The notes: a model not told the origin generated them from the letters alone. A stretch of 20,266 nucleotides of DNA from Saccoglossus kowalevskii (GCF_000003605.2 NW_003137822.1:750834-771099), one strand, 5' to 3'; shown: positions 10,229 through 19,381, counted from the stretch's first letter. Numbers and translations are program-made.

Positions 10229-10544
10229 CGTTCGCCTTATAACCGTGTGTACCTTGCGTAACGACGTTAGGCAGCATAAAATTGAGAACTGTCAATCGTG
10301 TTTAGGTCGACATCGAGCCTGATGACAAACCAGCGCTCCGACACGGTACTTGCCACATTCTGTGAGTTGTTTACAGGCTACATATATTCTATACATGAAT
10401 TTCTACATCGGATGGCTTGAAATGCTCTAGTTTGGGTAAGTAAGGGACTGAACGTCGTAAAACTTATTCATGAAGCAGCAGACGGCGATCAGCAGACAGC
10501 CATCTCACACATGTAAAGAAAGGACGCCCTCAAGAGCGAAACAA

Positions 10545-10559
10545 ATTCACGAAGCTCGT
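10545..10559 (+). promoter_or_regulatory. Heat shock element-like site 1
   Basis: The site has two consecutive HSF pentamers in inverted orientation, ATTCA then CGAAG, followed by a degenerate third, CTCGT. It lies about 140 bp before the AHSA1 start codon. Confidence 0.45.
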
Positions 10560-10604
10560 CGTCTCGCGTTATTTACCGGTCTCTGACTTCCGGTTCCTGT
10601 GTTT

Positions 10605-10624
10605 TGTCGAGAACATTCTCGTCG
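10605..10624 (+). promoter_or_regulatory. Heat shock element-like site 2
   Basis: The core pentamers AGAAC and ATTCT (10610-10619) fit nGAAn-nTTCn exactly. The arms CGAGAA and TTCTCG form a 6-bp inverted repeat around CA. The flanking pentamers TGTCG and CGTCG are one base off. The site is about 70 bp before the AHSA1 ATG. AHSA1 is known to be heat-inducible through HSF1 in vertebrates. Confidence 0.5.
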
Positions 10625-10688
10625 TGGTTTGTTGCGACAATACTCGTGGTTGTGATTCATTCCGAGTTACAGATTTCATCGCGTCAAT

Positions 10689-10768
10689 ATGGCTAAATGG
10701 GGAGAAGGAGACCCACGATGGATCGTCGAAGAGCGTGCTGACGCTACAAACGTAAACAACTGGCACTG
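10689..10768 (+). CDS. AHSA1: AHSA1 exon 1
   Basis: It has 26 codons plus 2 nt from the ATG to a CACTG/GTAAGA donor. It carries the N-terminal extension and NVNNWH; the final Trp codon of the motif is split across intron 1. The start is fixed by the conserved MAKWGEGDPRW. Confidence 0.95.
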
Positions 10769-13700
10769 GTAAGATCACTACAGACAGACATCAATCTAAC
10801 GATCTTTTCGAAGTCCACCGTACTCAAAAGTCGACTTTGAGTTTGACGACTGAGCTGGAACTTGAACTTAGAAATCCAATTTTATGATTCAGTATTTTTT
10901 TCTGTGTTCAGAGTTTTCATTTGGTGGTAATTTACTCCATGTTATTATATTTGGCCAAAAATCAAGTAAAGTAATTTCCAAGTATGATTTTGATGCGTAT
11001 TTTTAGTGAATCAACAACAATAAGTGCTGTTTTTAATTTAACGACACCCAAAAATCATAATAAGGATACGGGATCATCATTACTTTTGAGGTTGTTATTT
11101 CACATGTAATTTAGTATTATTGGCGAGTGTTTATTTACGATTATTTGCAATCAAAATCAAGCTACCCAAACAAATTATCTTCGCCAAAAAAAAAAAAAAA
11201 AAATGACGTTGTCAACCTGTTTTCATGGCAACACATTTTTAAGCCCATTATCACTTTATGAAGATACTTTCAAGTTATAGCATGTACTTAGTACTAAGAT
11301 TATATTAGAATACATGTAGTTTACTATTGCCCTGTTATACAATTGTTGATATATTTCTCTGTACGGTAATAATAACTGCAACATGTAAGTGAATTATTAC
11401 ACTGTAACTGACAATGTACTTGATGATTTGTTTTACAGGACTGAGAAAAATGCATCTAACTGGTCAAAAGATAAAATCAAAGATCTGTTTCTTGGCATCA
11501 ATGTTGAAGATGATAGAGGTTGTGTTTTATTTTTTCACATTTTCAACAATGTTCCTTGACTTTGCATCATAGAGAAACTAATTATAAAGATGTGTTCATC
11601 TCGATATTTTTAATCTACAATAAATCAGTCCAAACCACAATTCATAATTAACATACATTTTCTAAAGTAAGCTTCACTCTGATTTTGTCCTTGATTTGAT
11701 TCTAAAGTAGGTGCTGCGTGACATCACTTCAATTAGATTTAAAGCAATTCTAGGCACTGATTCGACGCTGAAGTAGTGCTAATATATAGATAATATTCTA
11801 CAATATGTCACACACTTTGTTTTCACTTTTACATAAGTAGTAACTAGAAATATAAACATCGGCGGCAAATCAGAGGAATGATTGACAGATATTGCCCACA
11901 TTGTTTTCTATTTTTGCTACAAAGTCAGGTACCCCTAGACTTTGCGACGCATCTGTCTTTTAGTCACTTTTGGTCAGTCGTCGTGTTGATTGCGCGTCTA
12001 CAAATCAACGTCTGTCGAAAATTATAAAATGTTGAGACAGAGCATTTACGGACGGGAAGTTCAACAAAAACTACTCGAGGACGGTGTATGTACGGCGGCA
12101 ACCCTCCCCAGACGTGTGATCGTTTGTTGCAAGTGAAAAGCTGTTTAAAGCGATTATTCTGTGGCACATCAATGTTTTGGTTCTCATCGAGAACTAATAA
12201 TCAAATGACACCCTTCTTACTCATGTATTCAATTTCATTATTGATATACTGGATGAAGTCTTCATAGGACATTTGTTGCAGGCAGCTTTCAGTTATATAG
12301 ATCGGCGTGATATGGATATTTCCATAGTAGGAATAATGCGCTTTGATCAACAATTCTGCCATGATCAGTCGGTCAGCTGGTTCTGTAAAATAACTACCGG
12401 TAACTAACGTTCTTTACAGTGCCACCACTTTATGCGCCCCTCTCACTGAAATAACATGTGAAGCAAATTGAAGTAGGAAACTAAGTTGAGAGCCTCGATC
12501 GTTTATTGGAAAAGAAATTCAAAACTAATGTACCGCCACTTTTATGGGTGGAGCTTCTTTCGGTGCGCTTCAAATTGCAGACATGCTGTCTGCATTATTT
12601 GTAACAACTTCTGTAAATTTGAAAACAAAGTGTGTAACCTATTGTAGTAAGTTATCAACATCTAGCACTACTTCGGCATCAAATCAGTGCCTGGAATTGC
12701 TGTAATTTTGCTGGTAATGACAAGTAATATAGAGCAAGTTTTAAAGAAAAAGAAAAAAAAATCAGTATTAGTATTGAGTTAACATTTTTAGAATGCTGCA
12801 CTACCATCAGTTAAAATGTATCTAAATACCAAACATGTAATTCGACAGTTTGCTTTCATAGTTTTCATGGTTCAGAGAAAAAACTGTAACTGTTTGACTC
12901 CCGTGTGCGAAGCACAAAAGGGAGTCTTTGCAGTTACCCTGTCTGTATGTCTGTATGTATGTATGTCACTTTTTTTGTTCCACCGTTATCTCAAGAACCA
13001 CTAATCAAATTTTGGTGAAACTTGGTACATAGATGCTCTGGGATAATGCACAGAGTTGATTAGGTTTTGGTAAAAATCTATGAATATTAATTACCTAATT
13101 TGCATGATAATTAGCTGATTTTTAGCTGTTCCAAGACTGTTCCACTGATATCTGAAAAAACAACTCATTGGATTTTGATGAAACTTGGCACATGGATGCT
13201 CTGAACTAGTGCGCAGATTTGATTAGTTTTGGGTAAAAATCTATGAATATTAATTATCTAATTTGAATGATAATTAACTGATTTCAAGCTGTTCCATGAC
13301 TGTTCCACTGATATTTGAAGAACCACTCATTGGTTTTTGATGAAACTTGGCACAGGGATGCTCTGAACCAATACGCAAATTTGATTAGTTTTGGGTAAAA
13401 TCTATAAATATAATTACTAATTTGCATGATAATAACTGATTTTAAGTGTTCCATGACTGTTCCACTGATTTTTGAAGAACCACTCATTGGATTCAATGAA
13501 ACTTGGCACATGGATGCTCTGAACTAATGCGCAGATTTGATTAGTTTTGGGTAAAAATCTGTTAATATTATTAATTACTAATTTACATTATGATTAATCC
13601 ATTTTCGGCTTTTCCACTGATATCTCAAGTACTAATCATAACATTTCAATAAAACTTGGTACATAGATGTCATATGACACTGCACAGACCTGGTAGTGTT

Positions 13701-15222
13701 TAGGGTAATATCAGTACATATTAATTACCTAATTTGCATATTTTGGTAAACATGTATGCTTCTTAATCACTTAATTAACATAATTAATTAATACTGATAT
13801 CTCAAGTATTGATCATCACATTTGAATAAAACTTGGTACATAAATGCTCTAGGACAATAGATAGCCTGATTAATTTGGGGTTAAAATCTTTTCATATTAA
13901 CTCTCTAAGTAGCATAATAATTAATATTTTTGGGGTTCTAATCACATTTCAATGAAACTTGGTACATTGTGCAGACCTTATTAGTTTTACACTTAAATCT
14001 GTTCATATCAGTTACCTGATTTACATAATTAGTTTTCAGCTATTCCATCAATATCTCAAGTACAAGTAATTTTGAATTAATTTTTAATGTGTCTTCAATA
14101 CTCTCAGCACACGGGAGTTCTTTCTAAGCTTTCTTTGATTTTACTTTGATTTTAGGTTTCTGTGAAATCACATCAGTTGTCAATTGTGAAGGGGAAGCCT
14201 CTGCCAATAACAGAAAAGCAAAACTTATTTTCTTTTATGAATGGGAAGTTAAACTAGAATGGACAGGTATGTGGTTTGTATTAGGTCTCTTAAATGAGGC
14301 CACCATTATATGATGTCCATTCTGAAATAACAGCACTGTTTGTTGTTGTGTATTTGTCTAACACACATCGGTACTATTATGTGTTACTATTGTGTATCCT
14401 CTTCTAAAAATTAGAAGTTTTTAAAGAATTTTTATCAGCATCACAACAGACTGCAAGGAAGTCAACTTTTAATACAACAAACATAAAATAGGTTTTTGTT
14501 ATTTTTTTTGTTATATGACTTAAATTTCTTTATTGTATCAAAATTGGGGGGGTGGGGGGGTGGGGGGGTGGGCTCTTACCCAGATAAATACAGTGTTCTT
14601 AATATGCATAACTGTAATGAACTAAGTACTATTGTAGATAGGGACATGTAACTGGTGCTATAGTTTTGTTGTCTGACAAGATATATGACCAAAATCCTAA
14701 ATATTATTATTTTATTAAATATTTATAATTGTTAAATCATAGCTACTTTGAACCAGTCTAATCATTTGCTCTATTAGAAGCACTTGTGCTTACTGTGAAT
14801 ATAAACTACAAAGACAAGTCTATGGTCAAAATAAGACATATTTCAATGGTTTTGCATGCAATAAAGATGTGCTTCTAATATAGTAAATGCAGTATTTTTT
14901 AGTTGTACTTCATGTCTCCAATACCTTCAACACAGAGTTCTTTCTAAGATTACTTTGATTTGTGATTCTGTTTTTGTTGTAAGTAAAAAAAAAAAATGTT
15001 CACATTTGTTGAAATCATCATTACCGGTAGGTATGTTTATGTTGTCACTGGTATGATATTGTGATCTCTGATTGGGATCACTATATCAATAATAAATTAC
15101 ACAACAATAAATAAATGATTTATTTTCTGTTTACAGGTAGTCTCACAGACTGTGAAGCCATTTTAAGAGGCTCTATTGAAATTCCAAATTTGAGTGATGA
15201 AAATGAACCAGATGAAGTTGAT
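10689..15222 (+). CDS. AHSA1: AHSA1 (Aha1), activator of Hsp90 ATPase, N-terminal part, exons 1-4
   Basis: Aha1 is a cytosolic co-chaperone that binds Hsp90 and stimulates its ATPase. Four plus-strand exons (10689-10768, 11439-11518, 14156-14266, 15137-15222) join in frame into 119 residues. The first residues, MAKWGEGDPRWIVEERADAT, are almost identical to the vertebrate protein and are followed at 21-27 by NVNNWHW, the conserved NxNNWHW motif implicated in Hsp90 ATPase control. The Aha1 N-terminal domain starts around residue 28, with NNRKAKLIFFYEWEVKLEWTG from exon 3 and IEIPNLSDEN from exon 4. The full protein is about 340 residues, so roughly two thirds is missing, including the C-terminal SRPBCC-type domain. 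No further exon was recognised before 20266, so intron 4 exceeds 5 kb. The identification is secure; the only weak splice signal is the exon 2 donor. Confidence 0.95.
11439..11518 (+). CDS. AHSA1: AHSA1 exon 2
   Basis: The acceptor is TTGTTTTACAG. It codes TEKNASNWSKDKIKDLFLGI then NVEDDR, ending with the first base of a Gly codon. The donor GAG/GTTGTG is weak, but it is the only one that keeps the frame and the conserved alignment. Confidence 0.92.
11743..12701. mobile_element. Foldback DNA element with about 100-bp terminal inverted repeats
   Basis: The left arm (11743 to about 11845) and right arm (about 12602-12701) are inverted copies. AGCAATTCTAGGCACTGATT on the left matches AGCAATTCCAGGCACTGATT on the reverse strand of the right, and similarity continues through GAAGTAGTGCTA and ACACACTTTGTTTTCA. 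Arm identity looks like about 80% by eye. The 750-bp interior holds only short broken frames, so the copy is non-autonomous. No clear target duplication was resolved and the superfamily is unassigned. It lies within AHSA1 intron 2. Confidence 0.6.
12896..14119. mobile_element. Hairpin-headed tandem-repeat element, family A copy 1 (Helentron/'pearl'-like, non-autonomous)
   Basis: The left end is a nested hairpin: GACTCCC (12896-12902), TGTGC (12904-12908), GAA loop, GCACA (12912-12916), GGGAGTC (12920-12926). A GTCTGTAT-type microsatellite follows (12939-12967). Then come about seven diverged units of 150-165 bp starting near 12977, 13139, 13302, 13459, 13612, 13793 and 14042. The right end GCACACGGGAGT (14107-14118) is an exact 12-bp inverted copy of 12897-12908. 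Terminal inverted repeats, a hairpin at one end, a microsatellite and a tandem core of about 160 bp match the plan described for 'pearl' and HINE elements related to Helentrons. No coding sequence is present. Confidence 0.65.
12977..14080. repeat. Tandem core of family A copy 1
   Basis: Each unit runs roughly GTTCCACTGATATCTCAAG, then ATGAAACTTGGCACATGGATG, then GATTAGTTTTGGGTAAAAATC, then TTAATTACCTAATTTGCATG. Periods measured between unit starts are 162, 163, 157 and 153 bp; later units are more decayed. Confidence 0.65.
14156..14266 (+). CDS. AHSA1: AHSA1 exon 3
   Basis: The acceptor TTTGATTTTAG lies about 36 bp after the end of a mobile repeat, and the donor is ACAG/GTATGT. It codes FCEITSVVNCEGEASANNRK followed by AKLIFFYEWEVKLEWT, a core of the Hsp90-activating domain. 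Confidence 0.94.
14546..14572 (+). other. G-quadruplex motif in AHSA1 intron 3
   Basis: Runs of 7, 7, 7 and 3 G are separated by single T residues on the sense strand. Single-nucleotide loops predict a very stable parallel quadruplex in both DNA and pre-mRNA. The rest of intron 3 (14267-15136) holds a degenerate copy of the family A end near 14905-14965 and nothing else recognisable. Confidence 0.7.
14905..14965 (+). repeat. Degenerate second copy of the sequence around the family A right end
   Basis: This segment parallels 14087-14147: both read TGTCT(C/T)CAATAC, then CA...GAGTTCTTTCTAAG, then CTTTGATTT. The copy lacks part of the element terminus. It may be another element relic or a local duplication of the intron 2 3' end. 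Confidence 0.4.
15137..15222 (+). CDS. AHSA1: AHSA1 exon 4 (last exon seen)
   Basis: The acceptor is TTCTGTTTACAG and the donor is GAT/GTAAGT, ending in phase 0. It codes SLTDCEAILRGSIEIPNLSD then ENEPDEVD, with the conserved EIPNLSDEN block. Confidence 0.94.
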
Positions 15223-17022
15223 GTAAGTATCCACTCGCCTACTAAACTATTACAAGCATAAATAATAAAAATAATAAGCTTATTAGTATTTACATGATCT
15301 GCCTGATCCAGCAGCATTATGTATTCCTATTGGATCCAGTGTTCTCCCTAGACTTCATGTCAAGTGTCGTGGCTAATTTGCGTAATAGTGCATCTAATTT
15401 GCATAATATGTTTTCCCAACAAAATTTGGGATACAGTAAGTGTTATTATTATAAAAATGTTGAACCTATCTGCAATTAATTAAAGACGAGATAGTCTGAT
15501 ATATTTTATATCACTTACTTCATTGTATTTTATGCATGTATCAAGTGAAAGTTTGAAAGTAGAGCAGCAAAGAAAAAAGCAATGGAAATATTTATGTCAT
15601 ATGCAGTCATTAAATAGTTATCCATTGAGGTAACTACAGAACTGCCATCCGTTGCGAAAAATTCATATTTGTTATGAAAATACAACGAGAAAGGATAATA
15701 CGAAAACGCATCAAATAAATTTAAAAATGCATAAAATGCAGTTTACGCCACTCAAGAAAAAAAGCGTGTTTATTGTGTGATTGGGTAAAATATATTTGAA
15801 TCATGTAAAAACTCTTTTTTCAAGACCTATTTTACCTTTTAAAAATTGCTAATCACCTCTTTCGAAAACCATCATGCAGTTTTCAACTGAAATTGATGCC
15901 AACACATCTAACTACGACATCGCTTTACTTCCGCAATGTTATTTTTATGATCACTATCATTCGGAAAACTTTTACTGGCAATACCATGCAGCATTCTGAT
16001 TGGTTAATGGCATTCTTGACCCATCTGGTCAAAGAACACATGCCAGTCAACCAATGCGTCACAAACATCGTGGCGGGACAAGGCTTTTTACCGAAGCGAT
16101 CAAGTGATCAAAAATAACTGCTTTGATGACTGTTTGGATATTATCTTAAAATTTAATTTTGCAACAATTCAAATTTTCTTGTTTCTTGTTCATTTATTAA
16201 TTAAATCAGTGCATTGTAATATTAACTTGTACAGTTTGCTGTATTGTTTTGAGACAACATTTACTTTAACCCACCCACCCTATGGTATGCATTAGCACTG
16301 TGATAACACATGATCAAGTCTTTATATAGGTAATTCACTGCAACTTAATAAAAATACAAATTTTGGATTGAAAATACAAATTTAGTAGGTGCTGAGTACT
16401 AATTCTGATTTTCCAAGGTTGGCAACTCTGTAACTGTGGTTCATCCTCATTTTGTGTATAACAAGTACAATCAGTTTTAGTGCTAATTTGGTCTGCAAGA
16501 TATCAAAATATGAAGAAATTAATAAATCAATAATGACAAATTTTTTTCTTTCTACATCAGCAATTCAAATACTCATTGATCTATTTATATCTTAGGCATA
16601 ATGCTAAAATCACCATAACATTGTCGGCATTGAATGGGTATTCATCGCTGCTGTTGCGATCATCGGTGCCTGACTTTTTCGTTCAAAAATACACAAATTT
16701 AGGATGTTTTGTTAATTAAAACAATTAAATGACGATTATCTTGGACATTATCCCCAATGAGATGTTTTTAAACATGGAAAATCATGCACTGTGCCGCCAT
16801 CTTTGTTGCCCCAATACCCCTTGTAACCCAGCATGCGCATCTGCCGCGATGTCACAACGTACATGATGTTGCTTTAGGGTGGCGGCTCGGTTCTACGGCA
16901 CTCTATGAATGAGGTATTTCCATGAGTCAGGGTTCGTTTTTTTCTTCAGCCATCTCATCTGCTGTTGAATGTTTTTTGGCTTTCATTTATTCAGTTTTTC
17001 TTTCCAATGCGACTTGTTTTTT
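15223..17022. other. Start of AHSA1 intron 4; no exon seen
   Basis: No continuation of AHSA1 beginning in phase 0 was recognised. The stretch is AT-rich. It includes an octamer ATTTGCAT near 15397 and a YY1-like GCCGCCATCTTTG near 16794-16806 in a CpG-richer patch (about 16780-16900). Short open frames at 15294-15479 and 15893-16295 have no recognisable content. Confidence 0.45.
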
Positions 17023-17610
17023 AGCTCCGCTGTCGGCTTTGTCGAGCGGAGCTTATCATATGAGTGATTGTCTGTCGTAGTTCCTGTTAATGTTTTGCTT
17101 TTTCGACTTCTTCTTGAAAACTACAAGCCTGAATGCTTTGATACTTGGTGTATATGTACCTTGGGTAGACCTCTCTCAGATTTGTTCATTTCATGTTGAT
17201 ATCTTCAATCTTGGTGAATATTTTTGTAATTTTTGGTAAAAAGTGATATTTTTGACTTTTTGTTAAAAACCGCAAGTCCAATTGCTTTGATATTATATTA
17301 TATATAGGTACTACATGTGGACCGCACTCAGATTTGTTCATTTTGTAATGATATCTTTAATTCTCTAATTTTGGTGAATATTTTTGGTAAAAAGTGATAT
17401 TTTTGACTTTTTGTTAAAAACTACACGTCCAATTGCTTTGATATTACATATATAGATACTACATGTGAACCACTCTCAGATTTGTTCATTTCATGATGAT
17501 ATCTTCAATTCTCTAATTTTGATGAATATTTTTGTCATTTTTGGTAAAAAGTGATATTTTCTACTTCTTGTTGAAAATCGCATGTCCGCTTGTTTTTATA
17601 TTACATTATG
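17023..17610. mobile_element. Hairpin-headed tandem-repeat element, family B
   Basis: A perfect 9-bp stem, AGCTCCGCT (17023-17031) and AGCGGAGCT (17045-17053), heads the element. Four units of about 150 bp follow, with GACTT(C/T)TT..GTTRAAAAC at 17105, 17254, 17405 and 17562 (periods 149, 151, 157). Each continues CAAGTCCAATTGCTTTGATATTA, ACTACATGTG, CTCAGATTTGTTCATTT and TTTTTGGTAAAAAGTGATATT. The sequence is unrelated to family A but the layout is the same. The far end is not defined; the edge of about 17610 is where similarity fades. Confidence 0.55.
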
Positions 17611-17646
17611 TGCAATGGGCAAATTATTACTACTCTATCTCTAGTA

Positions 17647-17825
17647 CTGTAAAATCTGTATTAGTAGCCATGGCTTCTATTAAAATGGTACAATGCAACA
17701 TAGAGGCTGCGGCTTCTATTGGAGCATCGACATATATGAGAAATAGTGAATGTTTGGTTCTCAATTATCAAAAATAATAGGTGAAACTTGTATTAGAGAT
17801 GTGGCGTATAATACAGATTTTACGG
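17647..17825. mobile_element. 179-bp MITE with 17-bp inverted repeats and TA target duplication
   Basis: The left end CTGTAAAATCTGTATTA (17647-17663) and right end TAATACAGATTTTACGG (17809-17825) are inverted with one mismatch. TA flanks each side (17645-17646 and 17826-17827), as for Tc1/mariner-type elements. The interior carries GGCTTCTATT twice and no gene. Confidence 0.6.
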
Positions 17826-17827
17826 TA

Positions 17828-19380
17828 TTTGTTTTTAGATTTAGGGGCGCTGCACCTGTGAACGACTTGGTAACTTCTTGCAGACTTCTGTTTTTATCAC
17901 TGTCTTTGTATGGCTAACAAAAGGTGGGATTACATGTTATTGTTTTAAATTTGTTCAATCCAGACTGACACTTGTGAACAAAGCAATAAGCATCGCAGGA
18001 GAATGACCAAGTGTCACGGACAAAGGCCAAGCATCGTGAGCGAGTGTCCAAGTGTCACAATACCATGGCGCTTCAGAGGCCTGGGGACAACACTAGGATC
18101 ATGTCTTATTGTCTACATAGGTCTGCCATCTCTATGCAGTTGTGCATAATTATGAATATATAACGAACGAACATATTTAACATCCGGGTACTTTTCAAAG
18201 CTATGACGTTTTAGTATCTGATCGCATTCGTATACTACGCCATTGTACATGCCGTTCATGCTGCTAAGCATTGTGTACTACTAGTATAAACTCATCTTTT
18301 ATATGCACAACATGCTTTTTAGAATTTGGGTTAGAGCATTATGCGTTTGAACCACAGTATTCTGAGAGTGGAAGCCCAATTGAGTTAAAGTACCGTGCTT
18401 CCCCGATTGTAAGCCCCTTCCGAGTATGAAGCCCATCCCTCTATTTTCACTAGGTATTTATCAAGTTGAGGGTATTCACAATTATAAGCCCCGCGTTTTT
18501 TAATTGGGCGTCGACGATATTCTTTAAAATATGCGTGTAAAAAGTGTTTCATTTCATAATGATTGGCATGGTAGTTCGGTTCGTGCTTTTATGAGAAAAC
18601 TCGCATTAATTTCAGAGTGCATGGCAAACGTATACACCGTGGTTCGCATCCTTTCTATTCTGTCATTTACTCAGGATGAACCCTGATGTTGCAATACTGA
18701 AGTAATCCATATTTCTTTGAGTAGTAGCTTTCGAAAAGCCAAAAATGTGATCGTTAAGTCGTGTACCTGGTTATTGGGCATGATTTACTTTGAGACTATC
18801 ATGAAAGGTGAAAGGTGTTTAAATTCTTCCTCCACACTCAGTTTACCCACGGTTACTATTAACCGTCGTTTACTTTTTGGAAATTGCGAATCGCCGGTTT
18901 TTAGGGAAAATACCATCTTTCTTTTCGTTGCAATCAGTGCTACAGATCGCATTTTAACATTGCGGTAATTCACTTCCGCATTGCGTTAAGTGTTGTTTCC
19001 CCGCAGACCCTACCATTATTTCACTGTAAATTCAGACGGTATGTAAATCGTATTGTAATAAAATGTCTGTTTGTTGTTTCTTCATTGTAAGTGTCGTGGA
19101 AATCAATGACGCATTTTTTTTCCAAAATGAAGTATTATTTTCCCAAGCCCGGCGTGGTGAACGAATAATTTTTCGTTGTTGGCAGTATGGTTACAGTGTT
19201 TAACCCAAAAACAAAATCATCTTTTCTGAGTTGGTCCTCGAGTAAAAGCTCATCCCTTACTTTTCCCTTGCGTGATCATGCCTCAGGGAAGTACGGTATA
19301 CTGTGAAAATTCAGATCAGTCCAGTGTGAGTGATGAGAGTAGATCGTTGATGATGCCCCTTGTTCGAATAATAGTTTTAT
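17828..19380. other. AHSA1 intron 4, central part
   Basis: No exon was recognised. The stretch contains a 41-bp direct repeat (about 17988-18069, two copies sharing AAGCATCG and CCAAGTGTCAC) and a possible TA-flanked element listed separately. Two overlapping opposite open frames near 18717-18973 show no domain I recognise. Confidence 0.4.
18393..19296. mobile_element. Possible TA-flanked DNA transposon relic
   Basis: CCGTGCTTCCCCGA (18393-18406) and TCAGGGAAGTACGG (19283-19296) are inverted with two mismatches in 14, and each is flanked by TA. Just inside the left end, AAGCCC motifs recur near 18410, 18427 and 18483. No transposase is recognisable in the 0.9-kb interior. The short repeats make chance a real possibility. 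Confidence 0.3.
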
Positions 19381-19381
19381 T

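Larger units (their letters stand above)
10229..10688. promoter_or_regulatory. Bidirectional promoter between the CatSper-like gene and AHSA1
   Basis: These 460 bp separate two divergent start codons and must hold both 5' UTRs and core promoters unless an upstream non-coding exon exists. The stretch is richer in CpG than its surroundings. It has no convincing TATA box at a normal distance from either ATG. It contains an ETS-type CTTCCGG at 10588-10594 and two heat-shock-element-like sites nearer AHSA1. A shared, housekeeping-type promoter is inferred. Confidence 0.6.

Noticed and set aside
11964-12167. 67-codon open frame on the minus strand
   Set aside because: It lies inside the foldback element and shows no transposase or other motif; most likely chance.
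13284-13511. 75-codon open frame on the minus strand with internally repeated protein sequence
   Set aside because: The repetition (VSLNPMSGSSKI / VSSKTNEWFFKY) only reflects the tandem DNA units of family A, not a repeat protein.
12977-14080. CRISPR-like regular spacing
   Set aside because: The repeated part is the whole ~160-bp unit with diverged copies and no short identical repeats or unique spacers; the host is an animal.
15893-16295. Search for AHSA1 exon 5 in open frames of intron 4
   Set aside because: None of the frames resembles the conserved continuation expected after the DEVD residues, and none starts after a fitting acceptor in phase 0.
18785-18973. Basic minus-strand peptide considered as a transposase N-terminus
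   Set aside because: The Lys/Arg-rich stretch is suggestive, but no helix-turn-helix or catalytic motif is visible and the opposite strand is equally open.
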